A stretch of DNA of 6,656 nucleotides from Methanobacteriota archaeon. Lineage in GTDB: Archaea > Thermoplasmatota > Thermoplasmata > RBG-16-68-12. The stretch spans positions 1 to 6,656 of the forward strand of contig VBLV01000099.1 of assembly GCA_005879045.1 (NCBI GenBank). The letters run 5' to 3'. Shown one piece after another: positions 1 through 5,266 of this stretch. Below the pieces are notes generated by a model. The model was not told the origin of the DNA. It did not search any database and was given only the letters and a program-made list of their open reading frames with translations. The position numbers were made by a program, and so were the translations under genes. The first letter of the stretch is position 1, and each line of letters starts with the position of its first letter.

Positions 1-350
1 AAGAAGATCCCCTTCCGAGGCTTCGCGTCGTACGAGATCCGAAGGTCGAACGCCTGGCCCGCTTTGCGCACCTTCGGCAGGTGGATCGAGAGGGTTTCTC
101 CATGGAGCTCCCACTCGAGTTCGTGGCCGCCGTCGTCGAGGACCTTGCGGATGTTCAGGTCCCCGGCGTCGAGGGCGACCTCGGTGAGGCCGTCGTTGAT
201 CGGCGCGAGGCGATGGGTTACGGTGCCGGAGACCGTGCCCTCCCGGTCATCGATCATGATCTCGAGGCGGAGGTGCTGAAGGAGGAACGTCCGATCCCGC
301 GGAGGGTGCTCGGGCGCATCCGGCGGCGCGAAGGCCTTCTCTCCTGCCAT
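1..350 (-). CDS. M1-family metallopeptidase (aminopeptidase N-like), N-terminal part, cut by window edge
   Basis: Read on the minus strand from an ATG at 350, this frame stays open for 116 codons and runs off the left edge. After about 20 polar, Pro-rich residues it reads FLLQHLRLEI, then alternating beta-strand-like segments, and ends in the window with SYDAKPRKGIFF. This matches the N-terminal saddle-shaped beta domain of M1 zinc aminopeptidases, whose strands close with a Y-x-x-x-P-x-K-G-hydrophobic-F signature. The GAMEN substrate motif and the HEXXH zinc site would lie outside the window, so catalytic competence cannot be judged. M1 enzymes remove N-terminal residues from peptides, usually in the cytoplasm downstream of the proteasome or tricorn. 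No signal peptide is visible. An in-frame GTG at 392 is an alternative start, but neither start has a clear ribosome binding site; the ATG is preferred because it leaves a family-typical N-terminus. Confidence 0.82.
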   Translation of the reverse strand, partial: MAGEKAFAPPDAPEHPPRDRTFLLQHLRLEIMIDDREGTVSGTVTHRLAPINDGLTEVALDAGDLNIRKVLDDGGHELEWELHGETLSIHLPKVRKAGQAFDLRISYDAKPRKGIF

Positions 351-431
351 CAGAAGACCGAGTCGCCGGCACGATTCCGAAAATTCGCTCACCGAGAATC
401 CCCGGCCATCCAGCGCGGCGGAACGGTCGTG

Positions 432-441
432 GCCTATTTAG
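432..441. promoter_or_regulatory. TATA-like box in the divergent intergenic region
   Basis: The 10-base CCTATTTAGG is the only AT-rich stretch between the M1 peptidase and the next plus-strand gene. Read on the minus strand (CCTAAATAGG) it would place a transcription start near 410, giving the M1 gene an 18-60 base leader depending on its start codon. Its ends are inverted repeats (CCTA/TAGG), so it could also work towards the plus strand. Assigned by position and base composition only. Confidence 0.4.
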
Positions 442-457
442 GCTTGCCCCGAACCGT

Positions 458-492
458 GCCGGTCCGGATGCATCACCGGCCCGCACGGCCGG
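458..492. other. Two overlapping, mutually exclusive hairpins
   Basis: GCCGGT at 458-463 can pair with ACCGGC at 475-480 around an 11-base loop that contains the palindrome ATGCAT. The alternative is CCGGCC at 476-481 pairing with GGCCGG at 487-492 around CGCAC. Both stems are perfect six-base pairings and share 476-480, so only one can form at a time. In DNA this GC-rich, such pairings can occur by chance. Apart from this and the TATA-like box, I see nothing in the 351-527 intergenic stretch. Confidence 0.3.
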
Positions 493-527
493 AGTTCTTA
501 TGGGTCGCAACGATTTCCCGACGACCG

Positions 528-1034
528 ATGGACCTCGACCGCAGCGCCGAAATCGCAGCGACGTTCGAACGAATTCGGCGGCCGTTGCGATGGCCGATGG
601 AAAACTTTCGACGCAGGCACGTCGCGAACCGCCAATTCGTCGGCTACCGGTTCTCGCGCGTTCGACGCCAATCGATCGCAGGATTCTGCTTCGGGTTCGC
701 GCTCCGAAATGATTCCCTGCCCGGAATCACCGAGTCACCGGAGGTCGTCGGCTATGCCTTCGTGGAACCCGCGAACTCGGCGCTCCACCGGGACCTCGTC
801 GAACGACCGAACGGCGCGGTGCGCCGGCTGGCCTCCATGAGTCGGCGGATGGGCTGCCCGTTCGAGCTCCACGCCGACGGCCCGGTCGCCGCGGTCCGCC
901 ACCGCTCCGTGCGCCTCGTGCCGAACGAACTCTTCGCCCTGGTGGCGTCGGACTTCCTCATGCTGTGCTACCAGCCGCTGCGCGCGGCCGGGTTCTTGGA
1001 ACGGGTGACGAAGGCCACCACCGGCCCGGGCTAG
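528..1034 (+). CDS. Hypothetical protein, start uncertain
   Basis: I do not recognise this protein. From the ATG at 528 it would be 168 residues. The part from about 735 to the TAG at 1032-1034 looks truly coding: nearly all codons end in G or C, hydrophobic and charged residues alternate plausibly (for example LVPNELFALVASDFLML), and the stop sits one base from the stop of the convergent neighbour. The first 70 or so residues are less convincing: very Arg-rich, with CGA, GCA and GGA codons that are rarer elsewhere in the window, and two other frames are also open there. The true start may therefore be internal, or the 5' part may be degraded. A weak TATA-like TTCTTATG at 495-502 lies about 28 bases before the ATG and would fit leaderless expression. 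No membrane segment or known motif is seen. The same frame stays open upstream to 81, but there it overlaps the M1 gene antisense. Confidence 0.42.
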   Translation: MDLDRSAEIAATFERIRRPLRWPMENFRRRHVANRQFVGYRFSRVRRQSIAGFCFGFALRNDSLPGITESPEVVGYAFVEPANSALHRDLVERPNGAVRRLASMSRRMGCPFELHADGPVAAVRHRSVRLVPNELFALVASDFLMLCYQPLRAAGFLERVTKATTGPG

Positions 1035-1035
1035 G

Positions 1036-1325
1036 TCATGCGCCCAGCTCGAGAGCGATCGCTGCAGGCACATGCGGCCGGTCGACGACCTCGAAGACCT
1101 TGGTCCAGTTGTCGGCAAGGTCCCGGGACATCCGGAGCACCCCGAGCTCCACGAGCGCTCCAAGCCGTCGGACCGGATCGCCATGAATTCCACGACGGAC
1201 CGTTCCCGAGCGACACGACTGGCGAAGTGCACTTGAATCGCCGTTGCCACGAGCGCGAGGTCTTCGCGCTCCGCAGGGTCGCCGACGTTGCCGAGGATCG
1301 TCCACAACCCCTTGATTCCCGCCAT
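1036..1325 (-). pseudogene. Small unrecognised gene with an apparent single-base frameshift
   Basis: From the ATG at 1325 (weak GGAG four bases before it) one minus frame reads about 50 plausible residues, beginning MAGIKGLWTILGNVGDPAER and reaching RSVVEFMAI. It then turns into a Cys/Ser/Trp-rich string typical of a wrong frame. A second frame takes over near 1176 and reads VRRLGALVELGVLRMSRDLA onward to a TGA at 1036-1038. ATG to stop is 290 bases, one short of a multiple of three. Restoring one base near 1170-1180 would give a protein of about 96 residues. The joined sequence looks helical and ends in a segment that could be a winged-helix hairpin, but I cannot name a family. The cause may be a sequencing or assembly error, or a real inactivating deletion. 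The stop lies one base from that of the convergent plus-strand gene, which supports this being a real or recently real gene. Confidence 0.5.
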
Positions 1326-1400
1326 GCGACTCCGATGGGACGCGGATGCCCTCTCCCTTGCGCGTGCACGTAGCGTACCTCCACTTCGGGGAGAAGAAGA

Positions 1401-1409
1401 CTTTAATTC
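1401..1409. promoter_or_regulatory. TATA box for the adenosine-specific kinase operon, possibly bidirectional
   Basis: CTTTAATTC stands out in GC-rich DNA, and its centre is about 26 bases before the ATG at 1431. That is the usual TATA-to-start distance in archaea and predicts a leaderless mRNA. On the other strand the same bases read GAATTAAAG and could serve the minus-strand gene starting at 1325 with a leader of roughly 50 bases. Confidence 0.55.
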
Positions 1410-1430
1410 ACGCGACTCGATACATTGACG

Positions 1431-1922
1431 ATGTCCGTGGAAACGGAACTCGTCCCGGTCGAGAACCCGAGCGGGCTGAATGTGATCCTCGGTCAGACGC
1501 ACTTCATCAAGACCGCGGAGGACATCCACGAAGCGCTCATCGGGTCCGTACCCGGGATCAAGTTCGGCGTCGCGTTCTGCGAGGCGTCGGGGCCGTGTCT
1601 CGTCCGCGTCGAGGGGAACGATGAAAGTCTGAAGACGCTCGCCGCGAAAAACGCGCTTGCCGTCGGGGCGGGACACTTTTTCGTCGTCTTCCTGAAAGAC
1701 GCCTACCCGATCAACGTCTTGCGGGCCCTGCGGGACGTGCCCGAAATCGTGACGGTCTACGCCGCGACCGCGAATCCCGTCGACGTCGTCGTCGCGACCA
1801 CGAAGCGGGGCCGCGGCGTCCTCGGGGTTGTCGACGGAGAGCGGACCAAAGGCCTCGAGACTACGAAAGACCGGGCGGAGAGGATCGCGTTGCTCCGGAA
1901 GATGGGGTACAAGTTGGGCTGA
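1431..1922 (+). CDS. Adenosine-specific kinase (DUF355 / PF04008 family)
   Basis: This 163-residue protein matches the small family annotated as adenosine-specific kinase, found mainly in archaea and thermophilic bacteria, at its usual length. Family features seen here are NPSGLNVILGQTHFIKT at residues 12-28, the VEGNDESL segment near 60-67, the GHFFVVFLKDAYPINVL core near 80-100, and GRGVLGVVDG near 125-138. The family is known mostly from structural-genomics work, and its physiological role is poorly settled; the name implies phosphorylation of adenosine or binding of an adenine nucleotide. It should be cytoplasmic, with no signal or membrane segment. ATG 1431 is chosen over a TTG six bases upstream because it sits at leaderless distance from the TATA box at 1401-1409 and there is no ribosome binding site. 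The class II amidotransferase gene follows after one base, so the two are very probably co-transcribed. Confidence 0.9.
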   Translation: MSVETELVPVENPSGLNVILGQTHFIKTAEDIHEALIGSVPGIKFGVAFCEASGPCLVRVEGNDESLKTLAAKNALAVGAGHFFVVFLKDAYPINVLRALRDVPEIVTVYAATANPVDVVVATTKRGRGVLGVVDGERTKGLETTKDRAERIALLRKMGYKLG

Positions 1923-1923
1923 C

Positions 1924-2661
1924 ATGTGCCGGATGCTCGCGATCGTGAGCCAGAAGCCCGCGCCGGTCGACACGCTCATGGCGTTCCGGGCCCTCGCCGA
2001 TACCGGGAGGAACTTCCGGGATTTCGGATGCCCGCAGCCGAATCCAAAATCAGGCCACCCGGACGGCTGGGGGATCGCTTGCATCGGCCAGGAGGGAGAG
2101 TTCTACGCTCGCGGTCCCGCGAAGGCGACGGAGGACCCGAAGTACGAGGACGCGGTACGGCGGCTGACTCGCGTGTGCAGTCCCCCGCTCATTCTCGTGG
2201 CCCATCTGCGATACGCGTCGAAGAAGGACACGATCCAGGAGCGCTACTCGCATCCGTTCCGTCGCGAGGTCGACGGTCGGGTCCTGTTCTTCGCCCACAA
2301 CGGCGAGATCGAGGAGTTCGGGGTCCGAGACGGAAAGATCGACTCCCAATTCATCTACGACCGCTTCGTGGAGTCGCTCGGGACGGAGGAGCGGCCGATC
2401 TCGGAGTTCAAGCAGGCGATCGCCAAGGCGAAGGCCGGCATCGACGAGGAATTCCCGCGGAAGGTCGAGTCGTATACCTTCTTGTTGATCGACGGGGACC
2501 GCGTGATCGCGCATCGCGACGCCCGCACGTGCGTGCCGTACTACACGCTCCACGAGACGGGGACCGAGGAGGCCCGCATCGTCTGCTCGGAGGTCCTTCC
2601 GACGCTCCCGGGGCGCTGGCGCATGCTCCGGAACGGCGAATTCGTCGAGCTCCGGCCGTGA
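1924..2661 (+). CDS. Class II glutamine amidotransferase (GATase_4 / YafJ-like)
   Basis: The 245-residue product begins MCRMLAIVS. After Met removal Cys2 becomes the N-terminal nucleophile of the Ntn-type glutaminase domain. Other class II signatures are HPDGWGIA at 45-52, VAHLRYAS at about 92-99, HPF at 110-112 and FAHNG at 123-127. These features form the glutamine-binding pocket that releases ammonia in this superfamily. There is no synthase domain after the glutaminase fold, so it resembles stand-alone YafJ/DUG3-type proteins, whose partners and acceptors are mostly unknown; some cleave gamma-glutamyl peptides. I cannot tell whether it hydrolyses glutamine or another gamma-glutamyl compound. 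Start: the frame is open further upstream inside the kinase gene, but only ATG 1924 exposes the catalytic Cys. It starts one base after the kinase stop, implying an operon and translational coupling. Confidence 0.88.
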   Translation: MCRMLAIVSQKPAPVDTLMAFRALADTGRNFRDFGCPQPNPKSGHPDGWGIACIGQEGEFYARGPAKATEDPKYEDAVRRLTRVCSPPLILVAHLRYASKKDTIQERYSHPFRREVDGRVLFFAHNGEIEEFGVRDGKIDSQFIYDRFVESLGTEERPISEFKQAIAKAKAGIDEEFPRKVESYTFLLIDGDRVIAHRDARTCVPYYTLHETGTEEARIVCSEVLPTLPGRWRMLRNGEFVELRP

Positions 2662-2770
2662 CGCGAAAGAGGCTGGAAGTCCCGCAGAGCGATCCTGTGA
2701 CAATAGGTTCACGCGGCACAAGAGAGTGGAGTCTCGGGGAAGAAAAATCGGCTCCTCCTTGGGACGAAGG

Positions 2771-2780
2771 GTTAAATAAT
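2771..2780 (+). promoter_or_regulatory. TATA box for the TFB gene
   Basis: GTTAAATAAT lies in the 167-base gap after the amidotransferase gene and is the clearest archaeal TATA match in the window. It predicts transcription from about 2800 and a leader of about 25-30 bases, long enough to carry the ribosome binding site seen at 2815-2820. Confidence 0.65.
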
Positions 2781-2814
2781 TCCTGTTTCGTAAGGATTCT
2801 ATTCTTCTGTCGGG

Positions 2815-2820
2815 GGAGGA
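2815..2820 (+). promoter_or_regulatory. Shine-Dalgarno site that fixes the TFB start
   Basis: GGAGGA, within the longer run GGGGGAGGA, is eight bases before GTG 2829. This is the strongest ribosome binding site in the window. It decides the start of a reading frame that stays open far upstream. Confidence 0.7.
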
Positions 2821-2828
2821 CGGATAAG

Positions 2829-3743
2829 GTGCGAGAGGTAGAGATCACAACCCAGTGCCCAGAATGCCGCGGTGACCACCTCGTGCGGGACTATTCCCGC
2901 GCGGAGATCGTCTGCGAGGACTGTGGCCTCGTCCTCGACGACATGATCATCGATGAGGGCCCCGAGTGGAGGGCCTTCGACTCGGAGCAACGGGAATCTC
3001 GGGAGCGGGCGGGGCCGCCGAGCACGATCATGGCCCATGACAAAGGCCTCTCGACGTCCATCGGCTGGCGGAACAAGGACGCCTACGGCCGGCAGATCCC
3101 GCACAAGTCGCGGGCCCAGATCTACCGCCTCCGGAAATGGCAGCACCGCATCCGGACGTCCAAGAGCGGGGAACGTTCCCTCGCGCAGGGCCTCACGGAG
3201 ATCAACACGATGGCCTCGAAGATGGGATTGCCCCGCCACGTGCGCGAGAACGCCGCGGTCCTGTATCGGCGGGCGTCGACGAAGAACCTCGTCCGGGGAC
3301 GCTCAATCGACGAGGTGGTCGCGGCGACGCTGTACGCCTCGTGCCGGCAGTCCGGTGTGCCGCGGACCCTCGACGAAATCGCCTCGAAGTCGAGCGTGGA
3401 CCGCAAGTCGACCGGACGCACGTATCGGACTTTGGTCCGCGAACTCGGACTCAAGCTGCTCCCGCAGAGTCCTCGGGATTACATCGCCCGGTTCTGCAAT
3501 CGCCTCGAGCTCGACATGGACGTTCAGCGGAAGGCGAAGGAGATCCTCGACAAGGTCGAGAAGGACGAACTCGCGTCCGGTGTGGCGCCGAGTGGTGTGG
3601 CCGCAGCGACGATCTACATCTCCGCTATCCTTTGCAACAAGCCGTGCACCCAGAAGGAAGTCGCGGAGGTGGCCGGCGTGACGGAGGTCACGATCCGAAA
3701 CCGATACAAGCGGATCTCCGTCGCGATCGGCATGGTCAAGTAG
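2829..3743 (+). CDS. tfb: Transcription initiation factor B (TFB, archaeal TFIIB)
   Basis: A 304-residue protein with complete TFB architecture. An N-terminal zinc ribbon has Cys10, Cys13, Cys29 and Cys32, ending in CEDCGLVLDD, and recruits RNA polymerase. Next comes the B-reader/linker region with GPEWRAFDSEQRESRERAGP at 44-63. Two cyclin-fold repeats follow at roughly 110-200 and 205-300; both carry recognisable helices, for example SIDEVVAATLYASCRQSGVP and SGVAAATIYISAILCNKP. The second ends in a helix-turn-helix (TQKEVAEVAGVTEVTIRNRY), which in TFB contacts the BRE upstream of TATA. It bridges TATA-binding protein on DNA to RNA polymerase. The GTG start is supported by the ribosome binding site and by the zinc ribbon beginning nine residues later. 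It has its own promoter and is not obviously co-transcribed with its neighbours. Archaea often have several TFBs; whether this is the main one cannot be told here. Confidence 0.95.
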   Translation: MREVEITTQCPECRGDHLVRDYSRAEIVCEDCGLVLDDMIIDEGPEWRAFDSEQRESRERAGPPSTIMAHDKGLSTSIGWRNKDAYGRQIPHKSRAQIYRLRKWQHRIRTSKSGERSLAQGLTEINTMASKMGLPRHVRENAAVLYRRASTKNLVRGRSIDEVVAATLYASCRQSGVPRTLDEIASKSSVDRKSTGRTYRTLVRELGLKLLPQSPRDYIARFCNRLELDMDVQRKAKEILDKVEKDELASGVAPSGVAAATIYISAILCNKPCTQKEVAEVAGVTEVTIRNRYKRISVAIGMVK

Positions 3744-3789
3744 GGAATTCGTCGACTTCGGTTGACCCTCGCGGCGGGAAGTAGTTCAG

Positions 3790-3963
3790 TCAGCGCCCTA
3801 AGAAGAACCAGATCAAGCCGAACGATAGGAAAAACAGGATCGTCAGGACGGCCAAAGCGATCCAACCGGCGCCGGCAGGTGCGAGGGGCGAATCCGGCCG
3901 CACCGGATAAACGGGGATGAGCCGGTCCGACGCCACGATGCCGACCCTCGTCGGATCATCCAC
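3790..3963 (-). CDS. Small predicted tail-anchored membrane protein
   Basis: A short minus-strand frame of 57 residues from GTG 3963. I do not recognise a family. Residues 1-33 are polar and Pro-rich (LIPVYPVRPDSPLAPAGAG). They are followed by one strong hydrophobic segment, WIALAVLTILFFLSFGLIWF, at 34-53, and the chain stops four residues later after FLGR. This is the layout of a single-pass protein held by its C-terminus, with the N-terminal part probably in the cytoplasm. The start is uncertain: the frame is open up to 4059, a G-rich run at 3982-3989 is rather far from the GTG, and a TATA-like element (minus strand CATTATGATAAG, 4012-4023) would start transcription near 3990. The hydrophobic stretch and codon bias support coding, and no plus-strand gene competes here. 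Confidence 0.55.
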   Translation of the reverse strand: MDDPTRVGIVASDRLIPVYPVRPDSPLAPAGAGWIALAVLTILFFLSFGLIWFFLGR

Positions 3964-4046
3964 CCTTGAGTCCTTGATCCGCCCTCCCCTCAAAGATGAA
4001 CGGCATCCGCGCTTATCATAATGGCGCTCGCGCGAGGACTCGACAA

Positions 4047-4055
4047 CCTTTAAGG
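4047..4055 (+). promoter_or_regulatory. TATA-like box for the FKBP gene
   Basis: CCTTTAAGG is centred about 29 bases before GTG 4080 and about 20 before GTG 4071, consistent with a leaderless mRNA. No Shine-Dalgarno sequence precedes either codon. Confidence 0.5.
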
Positions 4056-4079
4056 ACAAGCATTCTTTCCGTGAGGCGC

Positions 4080-4970
4080 GTGACCTCCGAAACGATCGAG
4101 AAAGGCGACATCGTCTGGATTGAGTACGACGCCTGGACGGTGAACCCGAACGGGACCTTGACCCTCTTCGACACGACGCACGATGAGGTCGCGAAGAAGG
4201 AGGGCAAGTTCGATGAGAAGAAGGTATACATCGAGGTCCCGGTCGTCATCGGCCGCGGGCGGCTGTTCGAAGGCCTGGAGGCCGCCCTCGTCGGGGCGAA
4301 GGTCGGGGAGACCATCGAGGTCCTGATTCCCCCAGAAAAAGGCGCCGGAGTCCGTGACCCCCGCCTCGTCGAGCTCCGCACCGAGCGGGAGTTCCTGCGG
4401 CAAGAAATCAGCCCCGAGGTCGGAATGGAAGTCTCGATCAGCGGGAAGCACGGCGTCGTCACCGCGGTGAGCGCAGGTCGCGTTCGGGTCGACTTCAACA
4501 ACCCCCTCGCGGGCAAGACCTTGAAGTACGTCGTGCAGGCGACGCGGAAGGCGAAGACCCCGGACGAGCGCGTGCGCGCGATCATCGACATGGACTACGG
4601 TCTCGCGGATCAATTCAAGATCGATTTGAAAGGCGGCAGCGCGGAAATCCATCTCCCGGACGTCTGCAAGACGGACGAGAAGTGGTTCGTGTCGAAGTTC
4701 CGCGTCGTCGCGGATCTCCGGGAGCTCTCCGATCTTAAGACGATCCGCTTCGTCGAAGAATACGAGAAGAAGGAAGCCAAAGCGGAGCCGAAGGCGGAGC
4801 CAACGAGAACCGAGGCGACCGGAGAGGCAGGGAAGGATGAGTCGGGCGCGGTGGCCGATGCTCCGAAGAAACCGAGGAAGCGGGCGACCGCGACGAAGGC
4901 GAAACCCGCCGCGAAGACCCGCACGGAAGAAGAACTTCCGGCATCTGAAAAGGCCCCGGAAGAACTCTGA
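4080..4970 (+). CDS. FKBP-type peptidyl-prolyl cis-trans isomerase, long archaeal SlyD-like form, with charged C-terminal tail
   Basis: A 296-residue protein. Residues 6-80 hold the first half of the FKBP fold (IEKGDIVWIEYDAW, then the GRGRLFEGLEAALVGAKVGE loop at 58-77). Residues about 85-135 form the inserted IF (chaperone) domain typical of SlyD-like FKBPs. VDFNNPLAGKTLKY at 137-150 is the hallmark strand that closes the FKBP domain. It should catalyse proline isomerisation and assist folding in the cytoplasm. Residues about 160-228 form an extra domain seen in long archaeal FKBPs. From about 229 to the end lies a low-complexity tail rich in Lys, Glu, Ala, Pro and Thr, with a KAEP repeat and an RKRATATKAKPAAK basic patch. 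No signal peptide or membrane segment. The start is ambiguous between GTG 4071 and GTG 4080; 4080 better fits the TATA distance. Confidence 0.88.
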   Translation: MTSETIEKGDIVWIEYDAWTVNPNGTLTLFDTTHDEVAKKEGKFDEKKVYIEVPVVIGRGRLFEGLEAALVGAKVGETIEVLIPPEKGAGVRDPRLVELRTEREFLRQEISPEVGMEVSISGKHGVVTAVSAGRVRVDFNNPLAGKTLKYVVQATRKAKTPDERVRAIIDMDYGLADQFKIDLKGGSAEIHLPDVCKTDEKWFVSKFRVVADLRELSDLKTIRFVEEYEKKEAKAEPKAEPTRTEATGEAGKDESGAVADAPKKPRKRATATKAKPAAKTRTEEELPASEKAPEEL

Positions 4971-5034
4971 CCGGATTCTGTCCGTTGAGCGGCGAAGCCA
5001 TGACTGGGGGCCGTCTGCGCGTCCCGCGGCGAAG

Positions 5035-5042
5035 CATTAATG
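5035..5042 (+). promoter_or_regulatory. TATA-like box upstream of tRNA-Arg
   Basis: The palindrome CATTAATG is about 27 bases before the first base of the mature tRNA, at the position expected for its promoter. It is the only AT-rich stretch in the 95-base gap after the FKBP gene. Confidence 0.45.
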
Positions 5043-5065
5043 GTGGCTCAGGACCTCGGCGCAAC

Positions 5066-5140
5066 GCTCGGGTAGCCTAGCACGGAAAGGGCACCCGCCT
5101 CCTAAGCGGGTTATCTGGGGTTCAAATCCCCACCCGAGCG
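5066..5140 (+). tRNA. tRNA-Arg (anticodon CCU)
   Basis: The 75 bases fold into a full cloverleaf. The acceptor stem is GCTCGGG (5066-5072) with CCCGAGC (5133-5139), followed by discriminator G at 5140. The D arm begins GCC at 5075-5077, closes with GGC at 5090-5092 and has GG in the loop. The anticodon stem is CCCGC (5094-5098) with GCGGG (5106-5110) around the loop CTCCTAA, with anticodon CCT at 5101-5103. A five-base variable region follows, then T stem TGGGG/CCCCA with loop TTCAAAT. The anticodon reads AGG, giving arginine. There is no intron and CCA is not encoded, so the CCA end must be added after transcription. Confidence 0.95.
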
Positions 5141-5266
5141 TAGTCCGGCGGGCCGCGAGGCATGCCCCCGATCCAGCAGATTCTCCGGCGCTTGAACGCA
5201 GAGAGTCGTCCAGGCGTGGTCTAACCTACAAGTAGAACGGACGTCTGGGGACCGTGAGACGATCGC

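Noticed and set aside
81..527. Upstream extension of the plus-strand frame that ends at 1034
   Set aside because: Most of it (up to 350) is antisense to the M1 peptidase, whose minus-strand reading is recognisable, and the remainder shows no protein-like signal.
735..2084. A 449-codon open frame on the minus strand
   Set aside because: It runs antisense through the well-identified kinase gene and into the amidotransferase gene, and its translation is Arg/Asp/Gly-rich shadow sequence. Only its 1325 to about 1176 segment looks coding, and that is listed as part of the frameshifted gene.
1926..2828. Upstream extension of the TFB reading frame
   Set aside because: It overlaps the amidotransferase in another frame, is Arg/Gly/Pro-rich shadow, and the ribosome binding site and zinc-ribbon position fix the start at GTG 2829.
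2953..3681. A 242-codon alternative plus-strand frame inside TFB
   Set aside because: It is Ser/Arg-rich out-of-frame sequence within a clearly identified TFB gene.
3744..3789. Poly-T terminator after TFB
   Set aside because: No T-rich run is present after the stop, nor after the FKBP gene or the tRNA, so no terminator can be supported.
3996..4079. N-terminal extension of the FKBP from an upstream ATG
   Set aside because: The extra residues are Arg-rich and unlike the family, and the TATA-like box at 4047-4055 lies inside them, so transcription probably starts after that ATG.
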